A stretch of DNA of 64,000 nucleotides from Streptomyces indicus (GTDB lineage Bacteria; Actinomycetota; Actinomycetes; Streptomycetales; Streptomycetaceae), in the NCBI RefSeq assembly GCF_900100315.1, contig NZ_FNFF01000016.1, positions 1 through 64,000 on the forward strand, read 5' to 3'. The notes beneath the pieces are model-generated. The model made no database searches. It was not told the DNA's origin and worked only from the letters and a program-made list of their open reading frames with translations. This document shows, in pieces, positions 15,499 through 22,705 of this stretch (the first letter of the stretch is position 1; each line of letters begins with the position of its first letter). The position numbers and the translations under genes were made by a program.

Positions 15499-17841
15499 TC
15501 AGCAGGCGCCCAGGTCCTGCCACACCCCCCACTCGCCGGTGGTGCCGGGCTCCTCGCCCTTGGTCCACCACTTCGCCTTCCACGTGTGGCTCTTGTGGGA
15601 GACGACCGTGCCGCCGCCGTATTCGGCGGTCGCGTTCCAGGCAGCCGGAGTGCAGGCGCCACCCGGCTGCGAGGGGCTGGGGGAACCGGTGCCGGGGCCC
15701 GACGGGCTGGGTGACGGAGATCCCGTGCCGGGCTGCCCGATGGTGGTGCCGCGGGCCAGATCACCGGCCAGCGCGTACGCCTTGCCGCCGACCGTCACCG
15801 TCCAGTTGGAGGGCGTGGAGACGGGCAGGTAGTAGACGAAGTCCAGCTCCACCGAGGCGCCCGGCGCGAGCGACTGCCATGCGGGCAGCTTGAGCGAGGC
15901 CCGGTGGTAGACCCCCTTCAGGCCGCCGATGTTGTTGCCCGTGTGGTCGCTGCGGATGATGGACGTGCCGAAGCCCGACTGGTCCTTGGCGTTGTTCGGC
16001 GCCGAAGTCCCGTAGTCGAACTGGAACTCGGTGCCGCCCGGCAGCGTCGCCGTGGAGTTGTTGGTGATCTTCAGCTTGGGGCTGATGGGGTAGTTGGAGT
16101 CGCCGAGCGGGAACTGCCCGAAGGAGACGTCGATGTCGAGCGCTTCGGTGGGCAGGTCGATGGTGGAGCGCTTCGTGCCATACGGGGAGGCGGACTTGAA
16201 CTTCTCGTACATGGCCGTGGTGAGCGTGTCGCCCATCTCGTACTGGCCCTTGGCGGCGTTGTAGTCGTAGTCGCCGGCCAGCTCCCAGATCATCGCGCCG
16301 CCGATGCCCTTGTCCACCACGTAGTCGGCCTTGGCGGCGACGGACTGCTCGTCCTCGGTGGACAGGAACACCTTCTTCTCGGCGTTCCACAGCCACGGCG
16401 CGACCAGCGTCGCGTCGTACTTGCGCGCATACGTTCCCGTGAGCTTGGTGTCCGCGGGGAAGCCGTACTTGGTCACGTAGTCCCCGACGACGCCCTTCTC
16501 GAGGTTCTTCGCGTGCCACATCGGGTTCGAACCCGCCGGTGACTCCTTGCCGTTGTCGTCCTTGTCGTGCCACAGGTTGTCGATGCCCACGGCGCCGTCA
16601 CCGCACTTGGTGAGCCCGGACCCCGCAGGACAGGTGGTGCTGGGCGCCTTGCCCCACAGCCCGTCCGTGCCGCCGGTCACGTTCTTGAACCCGCGGGTGT
16701 AGTACGGGAGTCCGATGTTGATACGGCCGGCCGGCATCGAACCGCGGAAGTAGTGGTACGCCCAGTCGGTGTTGAGGTACCCGATGCCGCCGTACTGCGA
16801 GGTGGAGTACACCCCGGCGGCGGCGAGTTCGGCATCCTTGCCGTCGTCGTAGAGCGAGGCGTTCGGGCCGACGTATTCGTTCCAGGCGCCGTGCAGGTCG
16901 TACGACATGATGTTGACGTAGTCCAGGTACTTCTGGACCTGGAAGGTCTCCATGCCGCGCAGCAGGTAGCCGGAGGAAGGCGCGGCCACGGTCAGCAGAT
17001 AGTGCTTGCCGTCCTGGGCGCCGGCCCGGTCGAGCTTCTCGCGCAGGGTCTTCATCAGCGCGGCGTAGCCCTTGACCAGGCCCGCGCGGCGGGCGTTGGC
17101 GAACTGCCAGTCGAGGGGATGGCCCGCGTCCTTCATCGTCGTCGGGTACTCGTAGTCGATGTCGACGCCGTTGAAGCCGTACTTCTTGACGAAGGCGACC
17201 GCCGAGTCGGCGAAGGTGTCGATCCCGGCCTGGTTGACCGAGCCGTCGGCGTTGGTGGCCATGGCGTAGAAGCCGCCGGAGTTCACCCGCTTGCCGTCGT
17301 CGCCGAAGTAGCCGCCGGTCTCGGCCCAACCGCCCACCGAGACAAGGGTCTTCACCTCGGGATGCTGCTTCTTGAACTTGTTCAGCAGATTGAAATGACC
17401 CTTGTACGCGAAGCCGGGGTCCATCTCGGCGCCCGCGACGCCGGGCCAGGTCATGCCGGTCGCGGGGTTGGTGGCGCTGTCGGACCCGACCGATATTTTA
17501 TGGTCCGAACCCACGTGCGCGAAGGCGTAGTTGATGTGGGTGATCTTGTCCCAGGGGATGTCGGAGGCGAGGTAGGCGGGCTCGCCGTTCTTGCCCGTAC
17601 GCCATCCGGTGAAGTAGCCGATGACGCGCCGCTGGTGGTCGGCGCCCATCTTCTCGCGGCCGCTGGAGTCGTAGACGGAACAGTAGGGGACGTCGACACC
17701 GGGGGTCCGGTACAGGCCGTCGGGGCGGCAGTCCTCGTCCACGGCATGCGAGGACGTCGAGGACAGGGCGGTCAGAAGCAGTCCGGCGATGGCCGTTCCG
17801 GCGCCGAGCAGCAGGGCTCTGGCACGGGTGGGGGAGTGCAC
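15499..17841 (-). CDS. Secreted GH18 chitinase with CBM5/12 chitin-binding domain
   Basis: A 780-residue extracellular enzyme hydrolysing beta-1,4 chitin chains. GTG 17841 is chosen because GGAGGA lies 7 bases upstream; a longer frame adds 60 unlikely residues. Signal peptide about 1-33 (ALLLGAGTAIAGLLL, cut near SHA). The GH18 barrel begins at RRVIGYFTGW; LVSVGGWAETGGYFG is the SxGG motif, and NGVDIDYEYP (about 223-232) contains the DxxDxDxE catalytic signature with its acid Glu. The barrel ends near IGGAMIWELAGDYDY. A beta-sandwich-like region (about 580-710) follows, then a Pro/Ser linker and a C-terminal CBM5/12 (about 735-780) with WNATAEYGGGTVVSHKSHTW and KAKWWT. The promoter repeats described next suggest induction by chitin breakdown products. 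Confidence 0.95.
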   Translation of the reverse strand: MHSPTRARALLLGAGTAIAGLLLTALSSTSSHAVDEDCRPDGLYRTPGVDVPYCSVYDSSGREKMGADHQRRVIGYFTGWRTGKNGEPAYLASDIPWDKITHINYAFAHVGSDHKISVGSDSATNPATGMTWPGVAGAEMDPGFAYKGHFNLLNKFKKQHPEVKTLVSVGGWAETGGYFGDDGKRVNSGGFYAMATNADGSVNQAGIDTFADSAVAFVKKYGFNGVDIDYEYPTTMKDAGHPLDWQFANARRAGLVKGYAALMKTLREKLDRAGAQDGKHYLLTVAAPSSGYLLRGMETFQVQKYLDYVNIMSYDLHGAWNEYVGPNASLYDDGKDAELAAAGVYSTSQYGGIGYLNTDWAYHYFRGSMPAGRINIGLPYYTRGFKNVTGGTDGLWGKAPSTTCPAGSGLTKCGDGAVGIDNLWHDKDDNGKESPAGSNPMWHAKNLEKGVVGDYVTKYGFPADTKLTGTYARKYDATLVAPWLWNAEKKVFLSTEDEQSVAAKADYVVDKGIGGAMIWELAGDYDYNAAKGQYEMGDTLTTAMYEKFKSASPYGTKRSTIDLPTEALDIDVSFGQFPLGDSNYPISPKLKITNNSTATLPGGTEFQFDYGTSAPNNAKDQSGFGTSIIRSDHTGNNIGGLKGVYHRASLKLPAWQSLAPGASVELDFVYYLPVSTPSNWTVTVGGKAYALAGDLARGTTIGQPGTGSPSPSPSGPGTGSPSPSQPGGACTPAAWNATAEYGGGTVVSHKSHTWKAKWWTKGEEPGTTGEWGVWQDLGAC

Positions 17842-17938
17842 GTCGGTTCCTCCGGGGGAGGCTCGGTCTCGCACAAAAGGGCAGGGCGGACCCTGGTGTG
17901 CGCACACCGGACGGGCCCTTCTCCTGGGAGTGACGCAG

Positions 17939-17980
17939 ACCTTAAGAGGACTAGACCAACCGGTCAATAGGTATGGACCA
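17939..17980 (-). promoter_or_regulatory. Chitinase promoter with paired direct repeats
   Basis: On the minus strand: TGGTCCATACCT (17980-17969), -35 TTGACC (17967-17962), TGGTCTAGTCCT (17958-17947) and -10 TAAGGT (17944-17939), with 17 bases between hexamers. The two 12-base direct repeats flank the -35 box, with a 22-base period. This layout matches the TGGTCnnnACCT repeats described for Streptomyces chitinase promoters, where they mediate glucose repression and chitin induction; DasR sites in such promoters resemble the same half-sites. Confidence 0.82.
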
Positions 17981-18053
17981 ATGTGCTGGCCGGTTGATCG
18001 CCGTGTGCAAGCGGACGGCACTGTGAAGTCGGAAACCTGACGGGGGGCACCGT

Positions 18054-18078
18054 GCCTGCCTCCATGTCGTCGGCAGGC
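18054..18078 (-). terminator. Hairpin after small secreted protein gene
   Basis: GCCTGCC (18054-18060) pairs with GGCAGGC (18072-18078) around an 11-base loop, 26 bases beyond the stop of the 180-residue protein. A competing GCAGGCA lies just outside at 18082-18088. No T-run, as usual in these genomes. Confidence 0.4.
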
Positions 18079-18103
18079 CGTGCAGGCAAGAGGGGGGGAG
18101 TGG

Positions 18104-18646
18104 TCAGCTTTCGGTGCTGCGGCGGCGGATCGTCATGATGGTGGCGCCGAGCGCGCCCGCGACCAGGACCGCGCCGGTGGCGATGGCCGTGGTCGATTCG
18201 GTGAAGGTGCCACCGATGCCGCCGTGGACTCCGCCGGGGGTGCGGTGGACGGTGAAGGAGGCGTTCCACTGGCCACCTCCGGGACAGGAGCCGTCGACGC
18301 TCCATTCGGAGTTGCTGCCGACGGGGTTGGGGCCGGAGTTGGTGAAGTGCGAGGCGCCGGCGATGCGGGCGGTGCCTTGATACTGACCGCCGGCGCCGGG
18401 CATGCCGCCGGAGCCGACGAGGTGCAGGGTTGCGGTGCCATTCGCGAAGGCCTGGGAGTTGGCGGTGATCGTGTTCGGTGTCGAGCTGGTCTGCGTGAAA
18501 CCGCACTCGACGTTGATCGTCACGGTGGATCCGGGCGAGACGGTGCGCGGCGTCACGGACGCGGACTCCGCCCACGCGGTGGGGGCGGCGGCGGCCACGG
18601 TGGCTGCGGTGAGGGCAGAGACGGCGAGCAGGCGGGCGGTGCGCAT
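18104..18646 (-). CDS. Secreted, C-terminally anchored protein of unknown function
   Basis: A 180-residue protein. Signal peptide about 1-26 (RLLAVSALTAATVAAAAPTA, cut after AWA). The exported part is a small beta-rich domain with two Cys (in NVECGFTQ and VDGSCPGG), starting SASVTPRTVSPGSTVTINVE, which looks like an immunoglobulin-like fold. A C-terminal hydrophobic stretch (about 154-172, IATGAVLVAGALGATIMTI) followed by RRRST gives a membrane anchor with a cytoplasmic basic end. No enzyme motif is present. The ATG follows GGGAG. It lies upstream of the chitinase in the same orientation but is separated by 260 bases and its own hairpin. Confidence 0.75.
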   Translation of the reverse strand: MRTARLLAVSALTAATVAAAAPTAWAESASVTPRTVSPGSTVTINVECGFTQTSSTPNTITANSQAFANGTATLHLVGSGGMPGAGGQYQGTARIAGASHFTNSGPNPVGSNSEWSVDGSCPGGGQWNASFTVHRTPGGVHGGIGGTFTESTTAIATGAVLVAGALGATIMTIRRRSTES

Positions 18647-18786
18647 GACATGGACTCCCGGGGGCGTGACGGCGGCTTGCAGTCATGCAAGGCCGCGCCT
18701 GCTCGCCGCGCCTGCGGCAGGGGCCCGTTCGCGCTACCCGGGAGGCCGTACGAGTGATCGGATGTCGGGTCCAAGGACGGCGGGGG

Positions 18787-19587
18787 TCAGGCGCGCCAGA
18801 CCTCGGCGGTGGTGAGGAACGCCGAGGACGACGGGCGGTCCGGAGTTCCGCCCCGGGTGATTTCGCCGGGCTGCACACGGCCGTCGACGTGAGCCTCGGC
18901 CCGTCCGCACGGGCCGAGCACCAGGCTCAGGCTGTGGTCCACGCCGGCCAGGGGGAACTGGTCGGTGGCGAACGCGCGCCGGTCGAGCACCTCGGCCATG
19001 CGTACGTCGATGCCGCCGCCCTGGGCCCGCAGCCCGGACGCGAGGTCGAGGCGGACCTGGACCGTGGACCGCTGGAACCGGGGAGTGGTCCAGGGCAGGC
19101 CGTCGAGTTCGGGGAAGTGGCGGACGAAGTGTTCGGCCAGCCAGAGGGTGAGGTTCGGGTCCTGCCCGACCGCCCGGACTCCGTCCGGCCGCCAGAGCAC
19201 CAGCGCGTTGCCCGAGCCGTGCGTGGACCACTCCACATGCCAGGTGGAGAGGTACGCCGTGCACGCACCCGAGCTGTCAAAGAGCTGGAGGCCGGGGTTG
19301 GCGCCGACCAGAATCGGTTTGCGCAGTGCGGGGTTGGCGTTGGCGGCGTCGCCTGCTGCCGATGCCGATGCCGATGCCGATGCCGATGCCGATGCCGGTG
19401 TGGTGGTGGCGGTGAGGAATCCCAGCGCGCCGAGGGCGGTGCCCATGCGCACGATGCCGCGACGGCTGACGGCGGCGGAAGACCGGCTGCCCTCGGGGCT
19501 CGTGGGCGAAGCAGATGCCGTAGATGACGTGGGTGTCGTGGATGACGTAGGCGATGCAGGCGACGTGGCTTTGTGGTCGGGGATCAA
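18787..19587 (-). CDS. Exported protein of unknown function with Ser-Ala repeat
   Basis: A 266-residue protein if the TTG at 19587 is used; GAGGAG lies 6 bases upstream, better than any other start. After a low-complexity Ser/Thr/Pro leader comes SRRGIVRMGTALGALGFLTA, a twin-arginine-like signal, ending at a Ser-Ala dipeptide array (SASASASASASA) coded by a perfect hexanucleotide repeat. The mature domain (about 110-266) starts NPALRKPILVGANPGLQLFD and contains STWHVEWSTHGSGNALVLWR and RAEAHVDGRVQPGEITRG; it has no recognised family. It is divergent from an ArsR-like regulator whose upstream region has paired inverted repeats. Start and signal type are inferred. Confidence 0.65.
   Translation of the reverse strand: MIPDHKATSPASPTSSTTPTSSTASASPTSPEGSRSSAAVSRRGIVRMGTALGALGFLTATTTPASASASASASASAAGDAANANPALRKPILVGANPGLQLFDSSGACTAYLSTWHVEWSTHGSGNALVLWRPDGVRAVGQDPNLTLWLAEHFVRHFPELDGLPWTTPRFQRSTVQVRLDLASGLRAQGGGIDVRMAEVLDRRAFATDQFPLAGVDHSLSLVLGPCGRAEAHVDGRVQPGEITRGGTPDRPSSSAFLTTAEVWRA
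19358..19393. repeat. Six perfect GCCGAT copies
   Basis: Six tandem copies of GCCGAT, followed by a one-base variant GCCGGT. On the coding minus strand each copy encodes Ser-Ala, directly after the exported protein's signal sequence. Copy number is likely to vary by slippage in multiples of two residues, keeping the frame. Confidence 0.9.
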
Positions 19588-19655
19588 GGCGTCTCCTCGG
19601 TGGTGGTGACACGGTCGCGGATCACCATCCGGCGGAGGCGACGGCGGCCGCCATG

Positions 19656-19696
19656 GATTCGAGGCTCTTCGAATCCGTCGTTCGAGGGCCTTCGAA
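19656..19696. promoter_or_regulatory. Two tandem operator-like inverted repeats
   Basis: Site 1: GATTCGA-ggctct-TCGAATC (19656-19675), perfect 7+7. Site 2: TTCGA-gggcct-TCGAA (19681-19696), perfect 5+5. Both share TTCGA-N6-TCGAA and start 23 bases apart, on about the same face of the helix. They lie 40-80 bases before the ArsR-like gene, between it and the divergent exported-protein gene, and so are probable binding sites for that regulator. Confidence 0.65.
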
Positions 19697-19735
19697 TCCC
19701 TCGGCCGCGCATCGCGGCGATGGGACACTCTCGGG

Positions 19736-20818
19736 ATGGCGATGAGGGTGCAGCTGGACGCGCGGGCGTGGAGCAGATCGCGGTTCACCACGTCCGCGGC
19801 GATGGAGGTCGTCGGTGTGCTGCGGCACCGCGGGCGGCATCCCGCCCCGCACGCGCGGGAGTGGTACGCCCGCGCCCGACGGGCTCTGCCGCCACGGCAG
19901 TTGGCGCTCCTCGAGGCCTTGGTGCCCGACGATCACAGCTACGCGCCGGACTTCCTGACACCTGTGCCGCGCCACGGCGAGTCGATGCCGGACGTGGCCG
20001 CCCGTATCGCGGCGACCCCGGGCGAGGAGGTCGACTACCAGCTGGACATCGCGATCCGCGGCCGGCGGGTCTGGCCCCACGTCGCCGCTCTGCATCCCGG
20101 CGCAGCGGCCTACGAGCGGTGGCGCCGGCCGATGCCCCCGGCGCTCGCGAAGGCGGCACAGGACGGCGGCGCGGCCGTCGCGGCGGCGGCCGCCTCGGCG
20201 ATGGCGACCTTGTTCGAGCGCGTTCTCGCGCCGGACTGGCCGCGGGTGCGGGCGGTGCTGGACGCCGACATCAGCGCGCATGCCGACCGGATGGCCGCCC
20301 ACGGTGCGGCAGCGGTCCTCGACGAGCTCGGCGAGCGGATGCGCTGGACCGGCACCGAGCTCGTACTGGAGCGCACCTACTCGGGGGTCATCGACTGGGC
20401 GGAAGAAGGGGTGCTGTTCGTCCCGGCCACGACGCATGTCGGTCCGGTGCTGTTCGCGGCCGAACGCCCGCATACGCCGGTGCTGTTCTACCGGGCGCGC
20501 GGGATCGGTGCTCTGGGGGAGCGGCCGGTGGGCGCGGCGGAATCGGCGCTGACGGAGCTGGTGGGCGTGACCAGAGCCGCGCTGCTGACCACGCTCGACT
20601 CGCCCGCGTCCACCCTCGAGTTGAGCCGGCGTACCGGCTGGAGCACTGCGACTGTCTCGTACCACCTCGGGATCCTGCTGCGGGCGGGACTGGTCGACCG
20701 ACGCCGCCGGGGCCGGGTCGTCCGTTACGCACGGACCGGCCTGGGATCGGCCCTCGCCGCCACGAACGGGGAGCGCTCATCGACGCGTCGAGTCCACCCT
20801 GGTCAGGGCCGTCTGTGA
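19736..20818 (+). CDS. ArsR-type winged-helix regulator with large N-terminal domain
   Basis: A 360-residue protein, three times longer than a simple ArsR repressor. The first 240 residues form a helical domain of unknown ligand, as in the DUF5937-type regulators of actinomycetes. The C-terminal part (about 275-345) is the DNA-binding domain: TRAALLTTLDSPASTLELSR, then RTGWSTATVSYHLGILLRAG as helix-turn-helix and LVDRRRRGRVVRYARTGLG as the wing. No metal-binding Cys pair is present, so it is not a classical metal sensor. The gene start ATG 19736 (MAMRVQLDAR) is preceded by weak ribosome sequence. Two inverted repeats just upstream suggest autoregulation. Confidence 0.82.
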   Translation: MAMRVQLDARAWSRSRFTTSAAMEVVGVLRHRGRHPAPHAREWYARARRALPPRQLALLEALVPDDHSYAPDFLTPVPRHGESMPDVAARIAATPGEEVDYQLDIAIRGRRVWPHVAALHPGAAAYERWRRPMPPALAKAAQDGGAAVAAAAASAMATLFERVLAPDWPRVRAVLDADISAHADRMAAHGAAAVLDELGERMRWTGTELVLERTYSGVIDWAEEGVLFVPATTHVGPVLFAAERPHTPVLFYRARGIGALGERPVGAAESALTELVGVTRAALLTTLDSPASTLELSRRTGWSTATVSYHLGILLRAGLVDRRRRGRVVRYARTGLGSALAATNGERSSTRRVHPGQGRL

Positions 20819-20887
20819 AGCCCACGGCCACGGTCATGCGGGCGTCGTGTGGGCATACGTGCCCGCACGGCGGAGGCAGACGGCTGG

Positions 20888-21271
20888 TCAGTGACTGAGC
20901 AGCCAGCCGATTCTGTCGTAGGCGAGGACTTGGTAGGCGACCATGACGGCGAGGAGCCAGCGGGCCGCGCGGCGCAGTTCGGCGTGATGGAGCGCGGCCA
21001 CCGCGCCGAAGAAGACGGCGAGTTCGAGGAGGAGGCGCAGGGGGCCGGGGGTGCGGATGTCGGTCTCGCCCTTGGACGGGTCGTCCGGCACGGTGAAGGA
21101 GCCCCACGCCCAGCCCGCGGCGACGGGCAGGGCGACGACCACCAGCCATCGCCACGGAGTGGGGACTTTGCGCCAGCTCCAGATGGCCAGGCATAGCAGG
21201 GAGACCACTTCGAGGAGGAAGCGGATCGCCAGCATGACGTCGTTGTTGGCGAGCGCCAGCGTCTCGCTCAT
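20888..21271 (-). CDS. YrdB/DUF2568-type small membrane protein
   Basis: A 127-residue integral membrane protein with four hydrophobic segments: about 12-31, 41-58, 78-93 and 101-117. The second loop carries GWAWGSFTVPDDPSKGETDI, the signature of the YrdB family, followed by RTPGPLRLLLELAVFFGAVA. Function is unknown. The ATG follows GGAGG. It is convergent with the ArsR-like gene and has no evident partner. Confidence 0.8.
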   Translation of the reverse strand: MSETLALANNDVMLAIRFLLEVVSLLCLAIWSWRKVPTPWRWLVVVALPVAAGWAWGSFTVPDDPSKGETDIRTPGPLRLLLELAVFFGAVAALHHAELRRAARWLLAVMVAYQVLAYDRIGWLLSH

Positions 21272-21586
21272 GCGGCCGCCTCCATGCGCGTCGCAACCAG
21301 CATGTCGTCGCCCCCTGTTGTTGTCGGCCCGTGCTCGCCCTGCCGTGGATCATGTCAGCTCGGACGGATCGACGTGTTGTTTCGGCGAGGTCCGCTGATG
21401 CCGACTCGCTGAGATCACATGGTCCACCAGCCGGTCACTCCGTCAGAGGCAGGCGGTCAGGAAGCAGGACGACTGCCTCGAAGAAGGAGCGGGGCTGTCG
21501 CGCGTGCATGCGCGGATGCGGGTACCCGTCGCACTGAACGCAGGCCCCAGGACGCAGCACGCAGAGCACGGGAGACGGGAATCGTG

Positions 21587-22294
21587 ATGAACAGCCGTTT
21601 CACGGCAGCGGACAGGGTGCTGTCCGCCGCGCGCGAGGCGAAGGCGCAGGAGTTGCCCAGGCGGCTGTGTCGTGCCCTGTGTGAGGGGCTGCCGGTGGAC
21701 GAGGCGACTGTGGCGTTTCTGACCGACACCCCGTACCGGCAACTCCTGTGTGCGTCGGGGGAGTTGGCGTTGCGCCTGGAGGAGGCGCAGTTCGTGGCGG
21801 GCGAAGGACCGTGTGTGAGCGCCGCCGCGACCGGTCGCCCCGTCCTCGTGGAGGACTTCGGCCTTCCCCTGCCGCAATGGCCGCTGTTCGAGGCGCACTT
21901 GGATGATCGGCTCGCACCGGTCGGTGCCGTGTACGCCTTCCCGCTCGCTTTCGACGGCAAAGTGTTCGGCTCGGTGGATCTGCTACGTCATGAGCCTCTG
22001 GAGCTCGACGCCCCTACCGTCGGCCAGGCGGAGGCGGCGGCTCGCGCGGTCGCCAAGGTGCTGTTCCCCGCCTTCTGGGAACTGCTGGCGTTCGGTGATC
22101 TCCCGCTGTGGGAGCCGGCCGACGAGATCGATGCGCATTGGGGCACCACCCGCCAGGCGGCGCAGCGGCTCTCCGCCAAGCTGGGCATCTCCGTGGAAGA
22201 GGCAATGGCCCGGCTGCGCGGCCAGGCGTTCACGACCGGGCGTCCGCTGCCCCGTATCGCCGAGGAGGTCCTGGATCCGCCGTCTCGGGACTGA
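21587..22294 (+). CDS. GAF and ANTAR domain regulator
   Basis: A 235-residue cytoplasmic protein. The ATG at 21587 (or GTG 21584) is chosen over an upstream start because the extra 56 residues look non-coding and GGGAGA lies close. The GAF domain covers about 25-150: LPVDEATVAFLTDTPYRQLL, EAQFVAGEGPCVSAAATGRP and VGAVYAFPLAFDGKVFGSVD are family signs. The C-terminal ANTAR domain (about 180-232) has QRLSAKLGISVEEAMARLRG and AFTTGRPLPRIAEEVL. ANTAR proteins bind paired hairpins in nascent RNA and stop termination; GAF senses a ligand. Target RNA is not evident here. Confidence 0.87.
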   Translation: MNSRFTAADRVLSAAREAKAQELPRRLCRALCEGLPVDEATVAFLTDTPYRQLLCASGELALRLEEAQFVAGEGPCVSAAATGRPVLVEDFGLPLPQWPLFEAHLDDRLAPVGAVYAFPLAFDGKVFGSVDLLRHEPLELDAPTVGQAEAAARAVAKVLFPAFWELLAFGDLPLWEPADEIDAHWGTTRQAAQRLSAKLGISVEEAMARLRGQAFTTGRPLPRIAEEVLDPPSRD

Positions 22295-22308
22295 AGCGTC
22301 CCCCGGGG

Positions 22309-22698
22309 TCAGTCGAGGTAGTGCGCGCGTCCTGCCTCGTCCGTGCCCACAGTCGTCTCGGGGATGATGCAGAACTCGTTGCCTTCAGGGTCCGCCATCA
22401 CCAGGAACCCGCCCTCGTCGTACTCCGATAGACGGCGCCCGCCGAGAGCCTCCACGCGCGCCTGCTCGGCCGCCGGGTCGGGAGAGCTGAGGTCGAAGTG
22501 CAGGCGGTTCTTGCCCGACTTGGGTCGGTCGGTCCGCTGGAAGCCAAGGCCGAGGCCACCCTCCCGCCGGAGCCATACGTAGGGGCCCGTACGGTCCACC
22601 ACGGGCCTGCCGAGCAGCTCGGACCAGAACGAGGCGAGCCGCTCAGGGTCGGCGGCGTCGAGGATCAGCGCATTGATCCACAGAGGGTCTTCGGTCAT
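22309..22698 (-). CDS. VOC (glyoxalase/bleomycin-resistance fold) protein
   Basis: A 129-residue protein of the vicinal-oxygen-chelate fold. Two beta-alpha-beta-beta-beta modules are visible: LWINALILDAADPERLASFW to GLGLGFQRT, and KNRLHFDLSSPDPAAEQARV to GNEFCIIPET. Potential metal ligands are His in RLHFDL and Glu in GNEFC; the first module lacks a clear ligand. Members range from dioxygenases to drug-binding proteins, so no activity is given. The gene follows the decarboxylase by 7 bases and is probably co-transcribed. Confidence 0.85.
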   Translation of the reverse strand: MTEDPLWINALILDAADPERLASFWSELLGRPVVDRTGPYVWLRREGGLGLGFQRTDRPKSGKNRLHFDLSSPDPAAEQARVEALGGRRLSEYDEGGFLVMADPEGNEFCIIPETTVGTDEAGRAHYLD

Positions 22699-22705
22699 CG
22701 CGTCT

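Noticed and set aside
16567..17970. Long open frame (467 aa) opposite the chitinase
   Set aside because: It is the antisense shadow of a gene with clear GH18 motifs; the translation is Val/Gly/Arg-rich with no domain.
19358..19393. Possible CRISPR-like repeat
   Set aside because: It is a 6-base tandem repeat within a coding frame, with no spacers.
19680..19700. TTCGAATCC resembling a tRNA T-arm
   Set aside because: No cloverleaf can be drawn; the sequence is part of two inverted repeats before the ArsR-like gene.
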